From DATADF01 sp046263155 (GTDB lineage: Bacteria > Actinomycetota > CADDZG01 > WHSQ01), in NCBI GenBank assembly GCA_046263155.1, contig JBHELF010000045.1, positions 1 to 44,687 on the forward strand: 44,687 bases of DNA, given 5' to 3'. Under the pieces are notes generated by a model that had not been told where the DNA came from, made no database searches, and saw nothing but the letters and a program-made list of their open reading frames with translations. This document shows, piece after piece, positions 1 through 6,371 of the stretch; positions within the stretch are counted from its first letter, which is position 1, and each line of letters opens with the position of its first letter. The translations under genes were made by a program, and so were the position numbers.

Positions 1-164
1 CGATCCTCAATTTCGCACCGACGGTCGTGACGGTCCCGCCGGACGTGACGGTTCGCAAGGTCGACCTTTCGACCGAGTTGCAGATCCTGTCGTTCTTCCA
101 ACAGCGGATACAGGCGATCGCGACGGCACGCGAGGCCAGTAAACGCTTGACCGCCGGGCGGTAG
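1..164 (+). CDS. rex: Redox-sensing repressor Rex, C-terminal end (partial, runs off the left edge)
   Basis: The frame open from base 3 encodes 53 residues ending at TAG (162-164). It carries the typical Rex C-terminus: ILNFAP, a VPPDVTVRKVDL stretch and ELQILSFF, the region that forms the end of the NADH-binding domain and the dimer arm. Rex senses the NADH/NAD+ ratio and represses respiratory and fermentative genes. The next gene on the same strand is hemA, the usual rex-hemA order of actinobacteria. The N-terminal half of a Rex protein lies 0.3 kb away in inverted orientation (minus strand, ending at about 418), so the two pieces cannot form one gene as arranged here. Identity is secure from sequence; whether an intact copy continues to the left cannot be seen. 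Confidence 0.88.
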   Translation, partial: ILNFAPTVVTVPPDVTVRKVDLSTELQILSFFQQRIQAIATAREASKRLTAGR

Positions 165-174
165 TTTGACCTCT

Positions 175-420
175 ATGTCGCTAGTCGTAGTGGGCGTCAG
201 CCATAGTTCGGCTCCTGTCGATCTGCTTGAGCGTTTGGCCATCGCCGATGAATCGCTGCCCAAGGCGCTCCATCAATTGACGACGTACGAGCACGTGCTG
301 GAAGGCGCGGTGTTGTCCACCTGCAACCGCGTCGAGATCTACGCGGCCGTCACGAAGTTCCACGGAGGGGCGCAAGACCTGCGCAATTTCCTCGCCGAGT
401 TCTGCCACGTCGCGCCCGAG
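175..420 (+). pseudogene. hemA: Glutamyl-tRNA reductase HemA, 5' fragment cut off at an inverted junction
   Basis: The first 80 or so residues match the N-terminal catalytic domain of HemA: VVVGVSHSSAPVDLLERLA, then STCNRVEIY with the active-site cysteine of the TCNR motif, then RNFLAEFCHVAPE. HemA reduces glutamyl-tRNA to glutamate-1-semialdehyde, the first step of tetrapyrrole synthesis in C5-pathway bacteria. The ATG at 175 lies 10 bases after the rex stop; a TTG at 166 is also in frame. After about base 420 the frame stays open but the protein stops looking like HemA, because the DNA is now the reverse complement of rex. HemA normally exceeds 400 residues, so this copy cannot be functional as drawn. 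A complete gene must exist elsewhere if the organism makes heme this way, or the junction is artificial. Confidence 0.85.
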
Positions 421-702
421 GTTTCCGGCACCGACGATCGCGACGTGCCAATCCTGGGTCAGCCCGAGCTCGCGCGTGATCTGGTAGAGCAGGTACTCGA
501 CGTCGTACCCGACGCCGCGGGTGCCGTAGGAGCCGAGATAGGAGAAGTCCTTTCGCACCTTGGCGGCGTTGACACCGGCAAGACGGGCGAGCTCCTCGGA
601 CGAGACCGTCGTCTCCCCGCGGCCCTCGGCCAGATCCAACAGGGCACGGAGGTAAACGGGGAGCCGAGCGACCGTGGCCTCGGGAATGGCGCGCGCTGGC
701 AT
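418..702 (-). pseudogene. rex: Redox-sensing repressor Rex, N-terminal half (truncated at inverted junction)
   Basis: Starting at the ATG at 702 the protein reads as the Rex winged-helix domain: IPEATVARLPVYLRAL, SSEELARLAGVNAAKVRKDFS, YLGSYGTRGVGYDV, then the start of the Rossmann fold, HVAIVGAGNLG. About 95 residues are recognisable. Beyond the GNLG motif the frame runs into antisense hemA and loses similarity. The longer frame from TTG at 735 would overlap the operator and is less likely. A TAGTAT -10 box ends 7 bases upstream of the ATG, suggesting a leaderless transcript. Together with the 53-residue C-terminus at the left edge this covers most of a Rex protein (usually about 210 residues), but the two pieces point towards each other. 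Confidence 0.87.
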
Positions 703-709
703 CGCCCCG

Positions 710-715
710 ATACTA
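710..715 (-). promoter_or_regulatory. Candidate -10 element of the rex promoter (leaderless)
   Basis: TAGTAT on the minus strand ends 7 bases before the rex ATG at 702, placing transcription start at or next to the first base of the start codon. No Shine-Dalgarno sequence is visible. Leaderless transcripts are common in actinobacteria. The -35 region is occupied by the Rex operator and has no clear TTGACA. Confidence 0.45.
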
Positions 716-723
716 GCGGTCTT

Positions 724-741
724 TTGTGAGCGCAATCACAA
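724..741. promoter_or_regulatory. Rex operator upstream of rex
   Basis: TTGTGA-GCGCAA-TCACAA is a perfect 6+6 inverted repeat with a 6-base spacer and matches the known Rex-binding consensus of actinobacteria. It begins 22 bases upstream of the rex ATG on the minus strand and lies just upstream of the proposed -10 box, in the -35 region. Bound Rex would therefore block its own promoter. Autoregulation by Rex is known in Streptomyces; here it is inferred from the site and its position. Confidence 0.8.
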
Positions 742-830
742 GCTTGTAACCGCCCCGCGACCTGGGCTTTTGATCTTGTACGGGAGGCCCAATCGCTAGT
801 GCGTGAACTTGTGCGCGGAGCAGCTCGAAA

Positions 831-853
831 AGCATCGACATACTTGGCTCACC
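831..853 (-). repeat. Cassette repeat, copy 1
   Basis: Minus-strand core GAGCCAAGTATGTCGA, lying 6 bases past the stop codon of the small lipoprotein gene at 859-1122. The same core occurs at 1149-1171, 1514-1536 and 1839-1861. The sequence around this copy (CGCTAG before it on the minus strand, GCTCGAAAAGC on the other side) is partly shared with the others. Its function is unknown. Confidence 0.85.
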
Positions 854-858
854 CAAAG

Positions 859-1122
859 CTAGCGGCATTCTTCGATAGCCTCCCTAACGCGGGAATCGGC
901 CAGAAGGCTGGACTCGCCCTGCGCTTCGAGGTCGCGGTACTCCTCTTCGGACATGCGATCTTCTAGACCTTCCAGAATGCATGTGCAGGTCCCCGTCGCC
1001 CCTCCTGAAGTCTGTTCACAGGCGCCAATGAAGTTTGCTCGCAGTTGATCTGAAAATTGAGAGGAGCAGGCCACCAGCATCAAGGCAATGCCCACCGATG
1101 CGATCCGGACCTGTTGTTTCAC
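859..1122 (-). CDS. Small lipoprotein, cysteine-containing, function unknown
   Basis: This 87-residue protein begins with a classic lipoprotein signal: a charged KQQVR start, a hydrophobic stretch and a lipobox ending in LVAC (Cys19). The mature part is acidic and contains four further cysteines in an ACEQ...CTC arrangement and a final EECR, suggesting a disulfide-bonded domain outside the membrane. I recognise no named family, although the general ACx(n)CxCxxxLE pattern is common in small periplasmic proteins. The start is GTG at 1122 (GTGAAACAACAGGTC), nearly identical to the start of the next cassette gene at 1424. The stop is followed at once by repeat copy 1. The gene stands alone on the minus strand, upstream of rex in the transcription direction. 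Confidence 0.65.
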   Translation of the reverse strand: MKQQVRIASVGIALMLVACSSQFSDQLRANFIGACEQTSGGATGTCTCILEGLEDRMSEEEYRDLEAQGESSLLADSRVREAIEECR

Positions 1123-1148
1123 TGCCCGGTGAGCTTACTGGGTGCAGA

Positions 1149-1171
1149 AGCGTTGACATACTTGGCTCTCC
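1149..1171 (-). repeat. Cassette repeat, copy 2
   Basis: Minus-strand core GAGCCAAGTATGTCAA (one change from copies 1, 3 and 4), starting 6 bases after the stop of the frameshifted gene at 1177-1424. In this copy the flanks AGCGTT and AACGCT form a perfect 6-bp inverted repeat around the core, so the transcript could fold as a hairpin. Confidence 0.85.
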
Positions 1172-1176
1172 GAACG

Positions 1177-1424
1177 CTAGCGATTCTGGTCGGGCATCTC
1201 CACGGCGGGCTGCGAGCAGAAATATGGCTGCTTTTCCTCTAGGTCAGCTAGCTCCCTGGCCCCCACTCCCGTAGCGCCCGCGCCGTACACCATCAAAAGC
1301 TTGTGCTCAGCGGCCTTAACGTCATCCCGCCACCGGCTACAAGTCTGCTGGTTGTAGAACCACCACCCGCCGCGGCCAGTAATAGGACACCTAGCGCAGC
1401 GATGATCCAGACCTGTCGGTTCAC
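1177..1424 (-). pseudogene. Small exported protein gene with an apparent one-base frameshift
   Basis: GTG at 1424 opens a frame encoding VNRQVWIIAALGVLLLAAA, a plausible signal or membrane segment, but this frame soon stops. A second frame, one base out of step, continues from about 1345 as WWFYNQQTCSRWRDDVKAAEH... and ends SQPAVEMPDQNR at TAG (1177-1179). The total length from start to stop is 248 bases (3n+2), so a single missing base near the GGCGGGTGGTGG run would restore one protein of about 82 residues with two cysteines. The 5' end resembles that of the lipoprotein gene at 1122. Either a sequencing error or a decayed gene. The family is unknown. Confidence 0.5.
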
Positions 1425-1513
1425 AGGCGATAGAGCCTAGGAGAGTAGGGGTTCAGGGCCACCTCTACCAGTTCCAGATAGTTGCGGCTCAGTCGCCGCA
1501 GGTTCCTTGATCG

Positions 1514-1536
1514 AGCATCGACATACTTGGCTCAAC
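1514..1536 (-). repeat. Cassette repeat, copy 3
   Basis: Minus-strand core GAGCCAAGTATGTCGA. The TGA stop of the upstream minus-strand gene (1532-1755) lies inside this copy, so repeat and coding end overlap. Confidence 0.85.
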
Positions 1537-1755
1537 CATTGTCGCCAGCGTCGCGGAATAGGCGAGCGATCTCCTCAGGCCTGAAAACTAGGTGGAATCG
1601 GTATTCTCCGTCACTGTAGTGGGTCTCGATTAGCTCTTCGGATAGGCCGTAGTGTCGGGAGGGGCAGGGTCACCGTCCTCAAACTCCCACCTGGCTACTT
1701 CCTCGCCATCGGGGCGAGTCCAGACGACTGAGAACCTACGCCACGGTTTCGGCAT
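1532..1755 (-). pseudogene. Small protein gene of unknown function with an apparent one-base frameshift
   Basis: From ATG at 1755 the frame reads MPKPWRRFSVVWTRPDGEEV followed by ARWEFEDGDPAPPDT and then fails. In the frame one base over, the sequence continues YGLSEELIETHYSDGEYRF, then HLVFRPEEIARLFRDAGDNG to a TGA at 1532-1534. Both halves have normal protein-like composition and join near a run of C residues at about 1660-1675. The start-to-stop distance is 224 bases (3n+2), the same defect class as the neighbour at 1177-1424. Restored, the product would be a soluble protein of about 74 residues, with no signal peptide, rich in aromatic and charged residues. It is flanked by copies 3 and 4 of the repeat in inverted orientation. 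Confidence 0.5.
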
Positions 1756-1838
1756 GACTCCAACAGTAGCGACCTCACCTCACAAGATAGAGCTTCGTGC
1801 CGGGGCCTCGTTGGGCGAAAGCGCGGCCACTTCTGCTA

Positions 1839-1861
1839 GGTGAGCCAAGTATGTCGATCCT
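1839..1861 (+). repeat. Cassette repeat, copy 4 (inverted relative to copies 1-3)
   Basis: The core GAGCCAAGTATGTCGA is on the plus strand here. Together with copy 3 it forms terminal inverted repeats around a segment of about 350 bases. It lies about 30 bases beyond the stop of the exported protein gene at 1891-2307. No plus-strand gene clearly ends at this copy. Confidence 0.85.
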
Positions 1862-1890
1862 GCTCGAAGCGGACGTAGCGAGTGCGCGCT

Positions 1891-2307
1891 CTAGGGAGCC
1901 TTCCGGGTGAACGTCAGTTTGACGGTGCCGGAGGTCGTGAAGCCGGTTGGACATGCGGGATCAGGGATGGCCCATGGAAAGATCGTGAAGGTGGTGGCTT
2001 CGGCCGGGATTCGCTGGGGCTCGTCGGTGGCACCACAGACACTGAAGAAGTGCTCTTCGCCGTTGGCCTCCCAATAGATATCCACGTAGCCGATAGGACT
2101 CCAGTCGTCGATCACCTCGACGCTGACAAAGCGTTCGCCCCGACGTGAGTGGGTCTCCGGGCAATCGAAGCAGGCCACGTACTGAACCGCCCCGCCTTCG
2201 TACGTGACGTCTACGGTCCGAGCTCGATCGCGCTGCGTCTCCGCACTCGCTGGGGCTCCCGCCCCCAATACGGTCACAGCAATCAAGGCGAGCAGTCGCT
2301 GTACCAC
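1891..2307 (-). CDS. Exported protein, function unknown
   Basis: The GTG at 2307 is preceded by GAGG at a suitable distance and opens with a signal peptide (QRLLALIAVTVLGAGAPASA, probable cleavage after ASA). The mature part of about 115 residues contains cysteines in ACFDCPE, SVCGA and DPACP, enough for two disulfides, and a beta-rich pattern such as GYVDIYWEANGEEHFFSV. The last strand, GTVKLTFTRKAP, could close a small beta-sandwich. I do not recognise the family. It is followed by repeat copy 4 and, further on, by the frameshifted cassette genes, so it may belong to the same set of secreted small proteins. A longer frame extends upstream to 2388 but lacks a sensible start signal. Confidence 0.6.
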   Translation of the reverse strand: MVQRLLALIAVTVLGAGAPASAETQRDRARTVDVTYEGGAVQYVACFDCPETHSRRGERFVSVEVIDDWSPIGYVDIYWEANGEEHFFSVCGATDEPQRIPAEATTFTIFPWAIPDPACPTGFTTSGTVKLTFTRKAP

Positions 2308-2388
2308 TTGTTCCTCTCTCGCACGGGGTATGGGCTCTGCGGGGTTCTGTTTTTGCCCGGTGATACCTGCCCCCCCCAGATCAACCAA

Positions 2389-3111
2389 TCAGAATGAGGT
2401 CCAGATGTCGAAGGAGTTGAGCAGCCAGTAGGAGATACGAGTGATCTGGCCCGAGAGGATGAGGACGCCGACCAGGACCAGCAGCGCCCCCGAGGCGAGA
2501 TTGATGGCGCGCACACGCTTGCGGAGCCACGCCAGGGTGCCGGTCGCGTAGGAGATGCCGAGCCCCGCAAGGATGAAGGGCAATCCCAGCCCGAGGGAGT
2601 AAACGGCGAGCAGAAAGGCACCCTCGCCGGGGCCGCCGGTTAGGCCGCGGCCCGCAGCCATAGTCAGGACGACGCCCAGAGTGGCGCCGATACAGGGAGT
2701 CCAGCCAAACGCGAAAGCTGCGCCGAGGACGGCGCTTCCCCACAACCCCGCCCTCGGTGACGGATGGAAGCGGGCCTCGCGATAGAGGAACGGAATACGC
2801 AGCACCCCCATGAAGACCAGGCCCAGCAGGATGATCACCACTCCCCCCACGCGGGCGAACAGAACCTGGTTGTCCCTCAGAAAAGCCCCCAGCAAAGTGG
2901 CGGTCGCTCCCAGCGCCACGAGGACAATGCCGAATCCCGCTACGAAGGCACTCGCCATCGCCCCCGTCCGCCACGGGCTGACGCGAGCGCCCTCGCCGGC
3001 TCCGACTCCGCTCATGTACGAGAGGTATCCCGGGACCAGAGGCAGCACGCAGGGCGAGAGAAAAGAGACAAGGCCGGCAAAGAACGCGGTCGCGACGCTG
3101 GGATCGGGCAC
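2389..3111 (-). CDS. ccdA: Cytochrome c biogenesis protein CcdA (DsbD transmembrane family)
   Basis: A polytopic membrane protein of about 240 residues with the two CcdA signature cysteines, in SFLSPCVLPLVPGYLSYMSG near the N-terminus and in FGWTPCIGATLG in the middle. CcdA moves reducing equivalents from cytoplasmic thioredoxin across the membrane to reduce apocytochrome c or other exported thiols. The start is GTG at 3111, chosen because GAGG lies 8 bases upstream and the first transmembrane helix begins at once. The open frame extends to 3318 but that part is low-complexity and antisense to the neighbour. It is transcribed away from a Crp/Fnr-type regulator with about 150 bases between them. 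Partner genes (resB, resC) are not in the window. Confidence 0.88.
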   Translation of the reverse strand: MPDPSVATAFFAGLVSFLSPCVLPLVPGYLSYMSGVGAGEGARVSPWRTGAMASAFVAGFGIVLVALGATATLLGAFLRDNQVLFARVGGVVIILLGLVFMGVLRIPFLYREARFHPSPRAGLWGSAVLGAAFAFGWTPCIGATLGVVLTMAAGRGLTGGPGEGAFLLAVYSLGLGLPFILAGLGISYATGTLAWLRKRVRAINLASGALLVLVGVLILSGQITRISYWLLNSFDIWTSF

Positions 3112-3265
3112 GGCGCCAATCCTCGCATCGCGAAAAGACAACCGGTGTCGGCCTTTACCTTCGGTCGTAGAGCAACTAACTTGGAGCTGAGGAGGGGCGG
3201 TCGGCTTTGCCTGCCGCCCCTGTGCGCGCCCTCGACAGGAAGGTCGTCCCCGACTGGAGGTGCGC

Positions 3266-3946
3266 ATGGAACCTCGTGAATCCCGGCTGCTGGCGGCGTT
3301 ATCGGAGCGCGCCCGCACGGAGTTGCTTCATAGCGCGGTGTCGCGCCGGTTGAGGCGCGGCTCGATCCTCTTTCTGGCCGGAGAGGAATCCAACCGTCTT
3401 TACGTCATGAAGTCGGGCGTGGTGAAGCTGTCGCATCGGCGGATCGATGGTCGCGAGCTGATGCTCGGCCTGGCAGTGCCGGGCGATCTCGTCGGCGAGA
3501 TCGAAGCCTTCGAGTCGAGACCACACGAGCTCGATGCGATCGCGGGATGCCCCGGCGAAGCACTCGGTCTGGACGCGACCTGCTTCCGCCGCGCGGTGAC
3601 CACCGAGCCCGCGGCATTGAGGACCCTCGTGAGCATTCTTGGGCGTCGCTGTCGCGCGCTGTCCGCCATGCTGCAAGAGAGAAACGCGACGGTCGTCCAG
3701 GCTCGCCTCGCCGGCAAGCTGCTTCACATGGCGCTGCTTTTGGGTCGCGAGGACTGCGGTGCACTCGAGTTCGAGCTTCCGTTGAGACAAGCCGACATAG
3801 CGAGCTTTGCCGGCACCAGTCGGGAGAGTGTTTCCAAGATCCTCAAGCGATTCGAGCGCGACGGTCTACTTCAGTGCCGGGGCCACAAACTCCGCATCGT
3901 GCACCCAGAGGCGCTCGAGCGCATCAGGTGCGCAGGGCGCGCTTGA
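3266..3946 (+). CDS. Crp/Fnr family transcriptional regulator
   Basis: This 226-residue protein has an N-terminal cyclic-nucleotide-binding-like barrel (RLRRGSILFLAGEESNRLYVMKSG, PGDLVGEIEAF) and a C-terminal winged helix with the typical recognition segment QADIASFAGTSRESVSKILKRFERDGLL. Such proteins activate or repress in response to cAMP, redox or other signals. No Fnr-type cysteine cluster is visible in the first residues, so an iron-sulfur oxygen sensor is unlikely. The ATG at 3266 follows GGAGG by five bases; a GTG at 3260 overlaps the SD and is less likely. It is divergent from ccdA, which may be a target. Its 3' end overlaps the convergent acyl-CoA ligase gene by 23 bases. Confidence 0.85.
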   Translation: MEPRESRLLAALSERARTELLHSAVSRRLRRGSILFLAGEESNRLYVMKSGVVKLSHRRIDGRELMLGLAVPGDLVGEIEAFESRPHELDAIAGCPGEALGLDATCFRRAVTTEPAALRTLVSILGRRCRALSAMLQERNATVVQARLAGKLLHMALLLGREDCGALEFELPLRQADIASFAGTSRESVSKILKRFERDGLLQCRGHKLRIVHPEALERIRCAGRA

Positions 3947-5402
3947 CCACCTTGCCGGTAGGAAGGAGGGGGAGCTCGGGCACGAGCTCAAATGTCTCCG
4001 GCCTCTTGAACCTGGCCAGGCGCTCCTGAGCAAAACTTTGGAGCTCGGCTTCGCTGAGTTTCTCGCCGCTCTTCGCGACGACGTATGCCTTCACGGCCTC
4101 GCCGGTGTAGGCATGGGGCACCCCCAGAACCGCGACATGTTCGACCTTCGGGTGTTGCAGGAGGACGGCTTCCACCTCGGAAGGGAAAACGTTGAAACCT
4201 GAGACGAGAATGAGCTCGCGTTTTCGATCGACGAGGTAGTAGTAGCCATCCTCGTCGCGCACCGCGACATCGCCCGTCTTGAACCAGTCGCCGGAGAACG
4301 TATTTTTCGTTTCCTCCTCGCGCCCCCAGTAGCCCGCGAATACGTTCGGTCCCCGCACAAGGATCTCTCCGGGATCGCCGACCTCGACGTCGCGACCGTC
4401 CTCATCAACCAGCCGGATCTCCACGTCGGGCAGCGGCTTTCCTATCGACCCCGCACGTGGCGCGCCACCCATCCGGTTGGAGGTCAGCGTCGGCGCCGTC
4501 TCTGTTAGACCGTAGCCCTCGTAGATCTCGACTCCAAAGGTGTTCTTGAACTCGTGAAAGATCTCCGGGCTGAGAGGTGCCGCTCCGGAGACGGCGAGAC
4601 GGACGCTGGACAGGTCGTACTGCTCGCCTCCCGGTGTTCCGAGCCATGCGGAATACATCGTCGGGGCGCCGAACAACACCGTGACGCGGTGATCCTGAAT
4701 GAGCTTGAGCGTCGCCACGGGCTCGAAGCGCTCGACGAGCACTCCCGTCGCTCCATTCAGAACGAGGAGCCCGAGCGCGACGTTTAACCCGAAAATGTGG
4801 AACAGCGGCAGCGCCAGAAACAGCACGTCGTCCTCGCTTGCGGCTCCCTCCGGTATCGCCATCTGCTGGTGCAGGTTGGCAAGCAGATTGCCGTGAGTGA
4901 GCATGGCCCCCTTGGGATCTCCCGTAGTACCGGAGGTGTAGACGAGCGCGGCCAGGTCATCCTCCGCGCGCGTGGCCGGTTCGAACGAGTCTGGGGAACC
5001 GAGCTCGTCCCAGTTTTCGACGGTCACGATGGTGTCTAGGGACGCGACTTTGGCGGCGGCCGCGGCGACAACCGGGGAAAAAGGCTCGGCCGTAAAGACG
5101 GCGCTCGCTCCCGCGTCGTTCAGGACACGGGTCAGCTCCTCCGCGGTCAGCATCACGTTGAGGGGAACGGCGACGCCTCCCGCGCGCAGCACGCCGAAAT
5201 AGGCGTAGCAGAACTCGGGAATGTTGGGCATGCCGACGGCCACGCGGTCTCCCGGCGCGATCCCCAGTCGCCGCAGATGGGCCGCAACGCGGTCGGCCTG
5301 CGCCAGCCATTCGCCAAAGGAGACGGGGCCCTCGGACGTCACCAGGGCGGTCTTTTCAGGCTGGCGGGAGGCGGTTGCCGCCAGCAGATCGGGGATCGTC
5401 AC
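3924..5402 (-). CDS. Long-chain fatty acid-CoA ligase (AMP-forming)
   Basis: This 492-residue adenylating enzyme contains all core motifs: YTSGTTGDPKGAMLTH (P-loop), YEGYGLTET, the GDWFKTGD motif, DRKRELILVSGFNVFPSEVE (hinge) and the C-terminal catalytic lysine in PTGKVVKR. It activates a carboxylic acid, probably a fatty acid, to its CoA thioester. GTG at 5402 is chosen because CGGAG lies about 11 bases upstream and the FadD N-terminal helix follows; the frame stays open to 6173 but that part is antisense to the TIM-barrel gene. A 22-bp near-palindrome sits 32 bases upstream and probably controls it. Acyl-CoA dehydrogenases occur at 27.7-31.2 kb. Exact substrate cannot be told. Confidence 0.88.
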   Translation of the reverse strand: MTIPDLLAATASRQPEKTALVTSEGPVSFGEWLAQADRVAAHLRRLGIAPGDRVAVGMPNIPEFCYAYFGVLRAGGVAVPLNVMLTAEELTRVLNDAGASAVFTAEPFSPVVAAAAAKVASLDTIVTVENWDELGSPDSFEPATRAEDDLAALVYTSGTTGDPKGAMLTHGNLLANLHQQMAIPEGAASEDDVLFLALPLFHIFGLNVALGLLVLNGATGVLVERFEPVATLKLIQDHRVTVLFGAPTMYSAWLGTPGGEQYDLSSVRLAVSGAAPLSPEIFHEFKNTFGVEIYEGYGLTETAPTLTSNRMGGAPRAGSIGKPLPDVEIRLVDEDGRDVEVGDPGEILVRGPNVFAGYWGREEETKNTFSGDWFKTGDVAVRDEDGYYYLVDRKRELILVSGFNVFPSEVEAVLLQHPKVEHVAVLGVPHAYTGEAVKAYVVAKSGEKLSEAELQSFAQERLARFKRPETFELVPELPLLPTGKVVKRALRT

Positions 5403-5433
5403 CGCCCGATTCTCCGCTACCTGAGCGCGGACT

Positions 5434-5455
5434 GCAAACTCTTGCAAGCATTTGC
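5434..5455. promoter_or_regulatory. Palindromic operator upstream of the acyl-CoA ligase gene
   Basis: GCAAA-N2-CTTGCAAG-N2-TTTGC is symmetric except for the two N2 pairs and lies in the 144-base divergent region between the ligase (start 5402) and the TIM-barrel gene (start 5547). Its size and symmetry fit a TetR- or GntR-type dimer. Its centre TTGCAAGCA also occurs in the operator region of the HTH gene at 22.7 kb. The binding protein is unknown. Confidence 0.55.
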
Positions 5456-5546
5456 TAACCCCAGTTTCGGCGGGCACCACCTGTGACGGTTCTCGAGGGG
5501 CGGTGGCCACCCCGGTCTGCCTGGCACCCAATGAGAACATCTCCCG

Positions 5547-6371
5547 ATGACCGCCGCCCCTCAAGTGCAGTGCTCCACCGGCCCCTTCTGGGCCTTCGAC
5601 CTGGAGCAGGCCATGGACGCCCTGGCCGCCGCGGGGTTCACCGATATCGAGCTCATGGTCACCCGGGACCCCCGCACCCAGGAGCCGGATCTGCCTCTCC
5701 GTCTGGCGCGTGAACGGGGACTCAATATCGCGTCGGTCCATGGACCCTTTCTGGTCGTGACGAAAGGAGTCTGGGGCACCGACCCGGTGATCAAAATCGA
5801 GCGCGGAGTAGAGATGTGCGAGGCGGTGGGGGCGAGCAGCCTGATCGTGCACCCGCCTTATCTGTGGGAGACGCGCTACGCGCACTGGATCACCACGGAA
5901 CTCGCGGACTACTCCGCGGCGCACGGAGTCACGATCGCCGTGGAGACGATGTACCCGAAATGGGTGGCCGGCCGGCGACTGCGTCTCTATCGCTGGCTCG
6001 AGCCCGAGCAGTTGGTAGCAGCATGTCCCCACGTCGCCCTCGATACGAGCCATCTCACAGTGGGTCGCTTCGACCTTCTCCGCAGCTACAAGGTTCTTGC
6101 CCCGCGACTCGTGCACATCCACCTTTCGAACAACGCCGGTGACGGACGCGATGGGCACCTCCCACTCGAGCAAGGCATCCTCCAGATCGATCGCTTTCTC
6201 GACAACCTGCGCGTCGCGGATTACTCGGGGGCGGTCTCCTTGGAGCTCGCGGTCAGCAGCTTTGTGGAGAAGCCCCAGGAGCTCACAGCCATGCTGAAGA
6301 AAAACCGAGAGTTCATAGAGAAGCGGCTCGGCCGGCCGGCTCGCCGAGCAAAAGGACTACCGCGCGGCTAG
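5547..6371 (+). CDS. Sugar phosphate isomerase/epimerase-like TIM-barrel protein
   Basis: This 274-residue protein belongs to the xylose isomerase-like/AP endonuclease 2 fold. Visible features are the first strand with CSTGPFWAFDLEQAMDALAAAGFTDIEL, metal-binding candidates in SVHGPF (His), VHPPYLWE, VAVETMYPK (Glu), ALDTSHL (Asp, His), VHIHLSNN (His) and SLELAV (Glu). These positions match the divalent-metal site of the family. The reaction is not predictable. A TIM-barrel protein of this type (Rv0498 in M. tuberculosis) is a conserved neighbour of proC in actinobacteria, though here it is 11 kb from proC. ATG at 5547. Its stop overlaps the stop of the convergent exported protein gene by 4 bases. 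Confidence 0.75.
   Translation: MTAAPQVQCSTGPFWAFDLEQAMDALAAAGFTDIELMVTRDPRTQEPDLPLRLARERGLNIASVHGPFLVVTKGVWGTDPVIKIERGVEMCEAVGASSLIVHPPYLWETRYAHWITTELADYSAAHGVTIAVETMYPKWVAGRRLRLYRWLEPEQLVAACPHVALDTSHLTVGRFDLLRSYKVLAPRLVHIHLSNNAGDGRDGHLPLEQGILQIDRFLDNLRVADYSGAVSLELAVSSFVEKPQELTAMLKKNREFIEKRLGRPARRAKGLPRG

Noticed and set aside
1652..1843. Plus-strand open frame of 63 codons ending at repeat copy 4
   Set aside because: It is antisense to the better-supported frameshifted gene at 1532-1755, has serine/threonine-rich shadow-like composition and no ribosome site.
831..1861. Integron gene-cassette array with attC sites
   Set aside because: The repeats lack the RYYYAAC/GTTRRRY ends and paired arms of attC sites, only one copy has clear dyad symmetry, and no integrase gene is seen.
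5403..6173. Upstream extension of the acyl-CoA ligase frame by 257 codons
   Set aside because: The extension is antisense to the TIM-barrel gene, lacks family similarity, and a better GTG start with SD lies at 5402.
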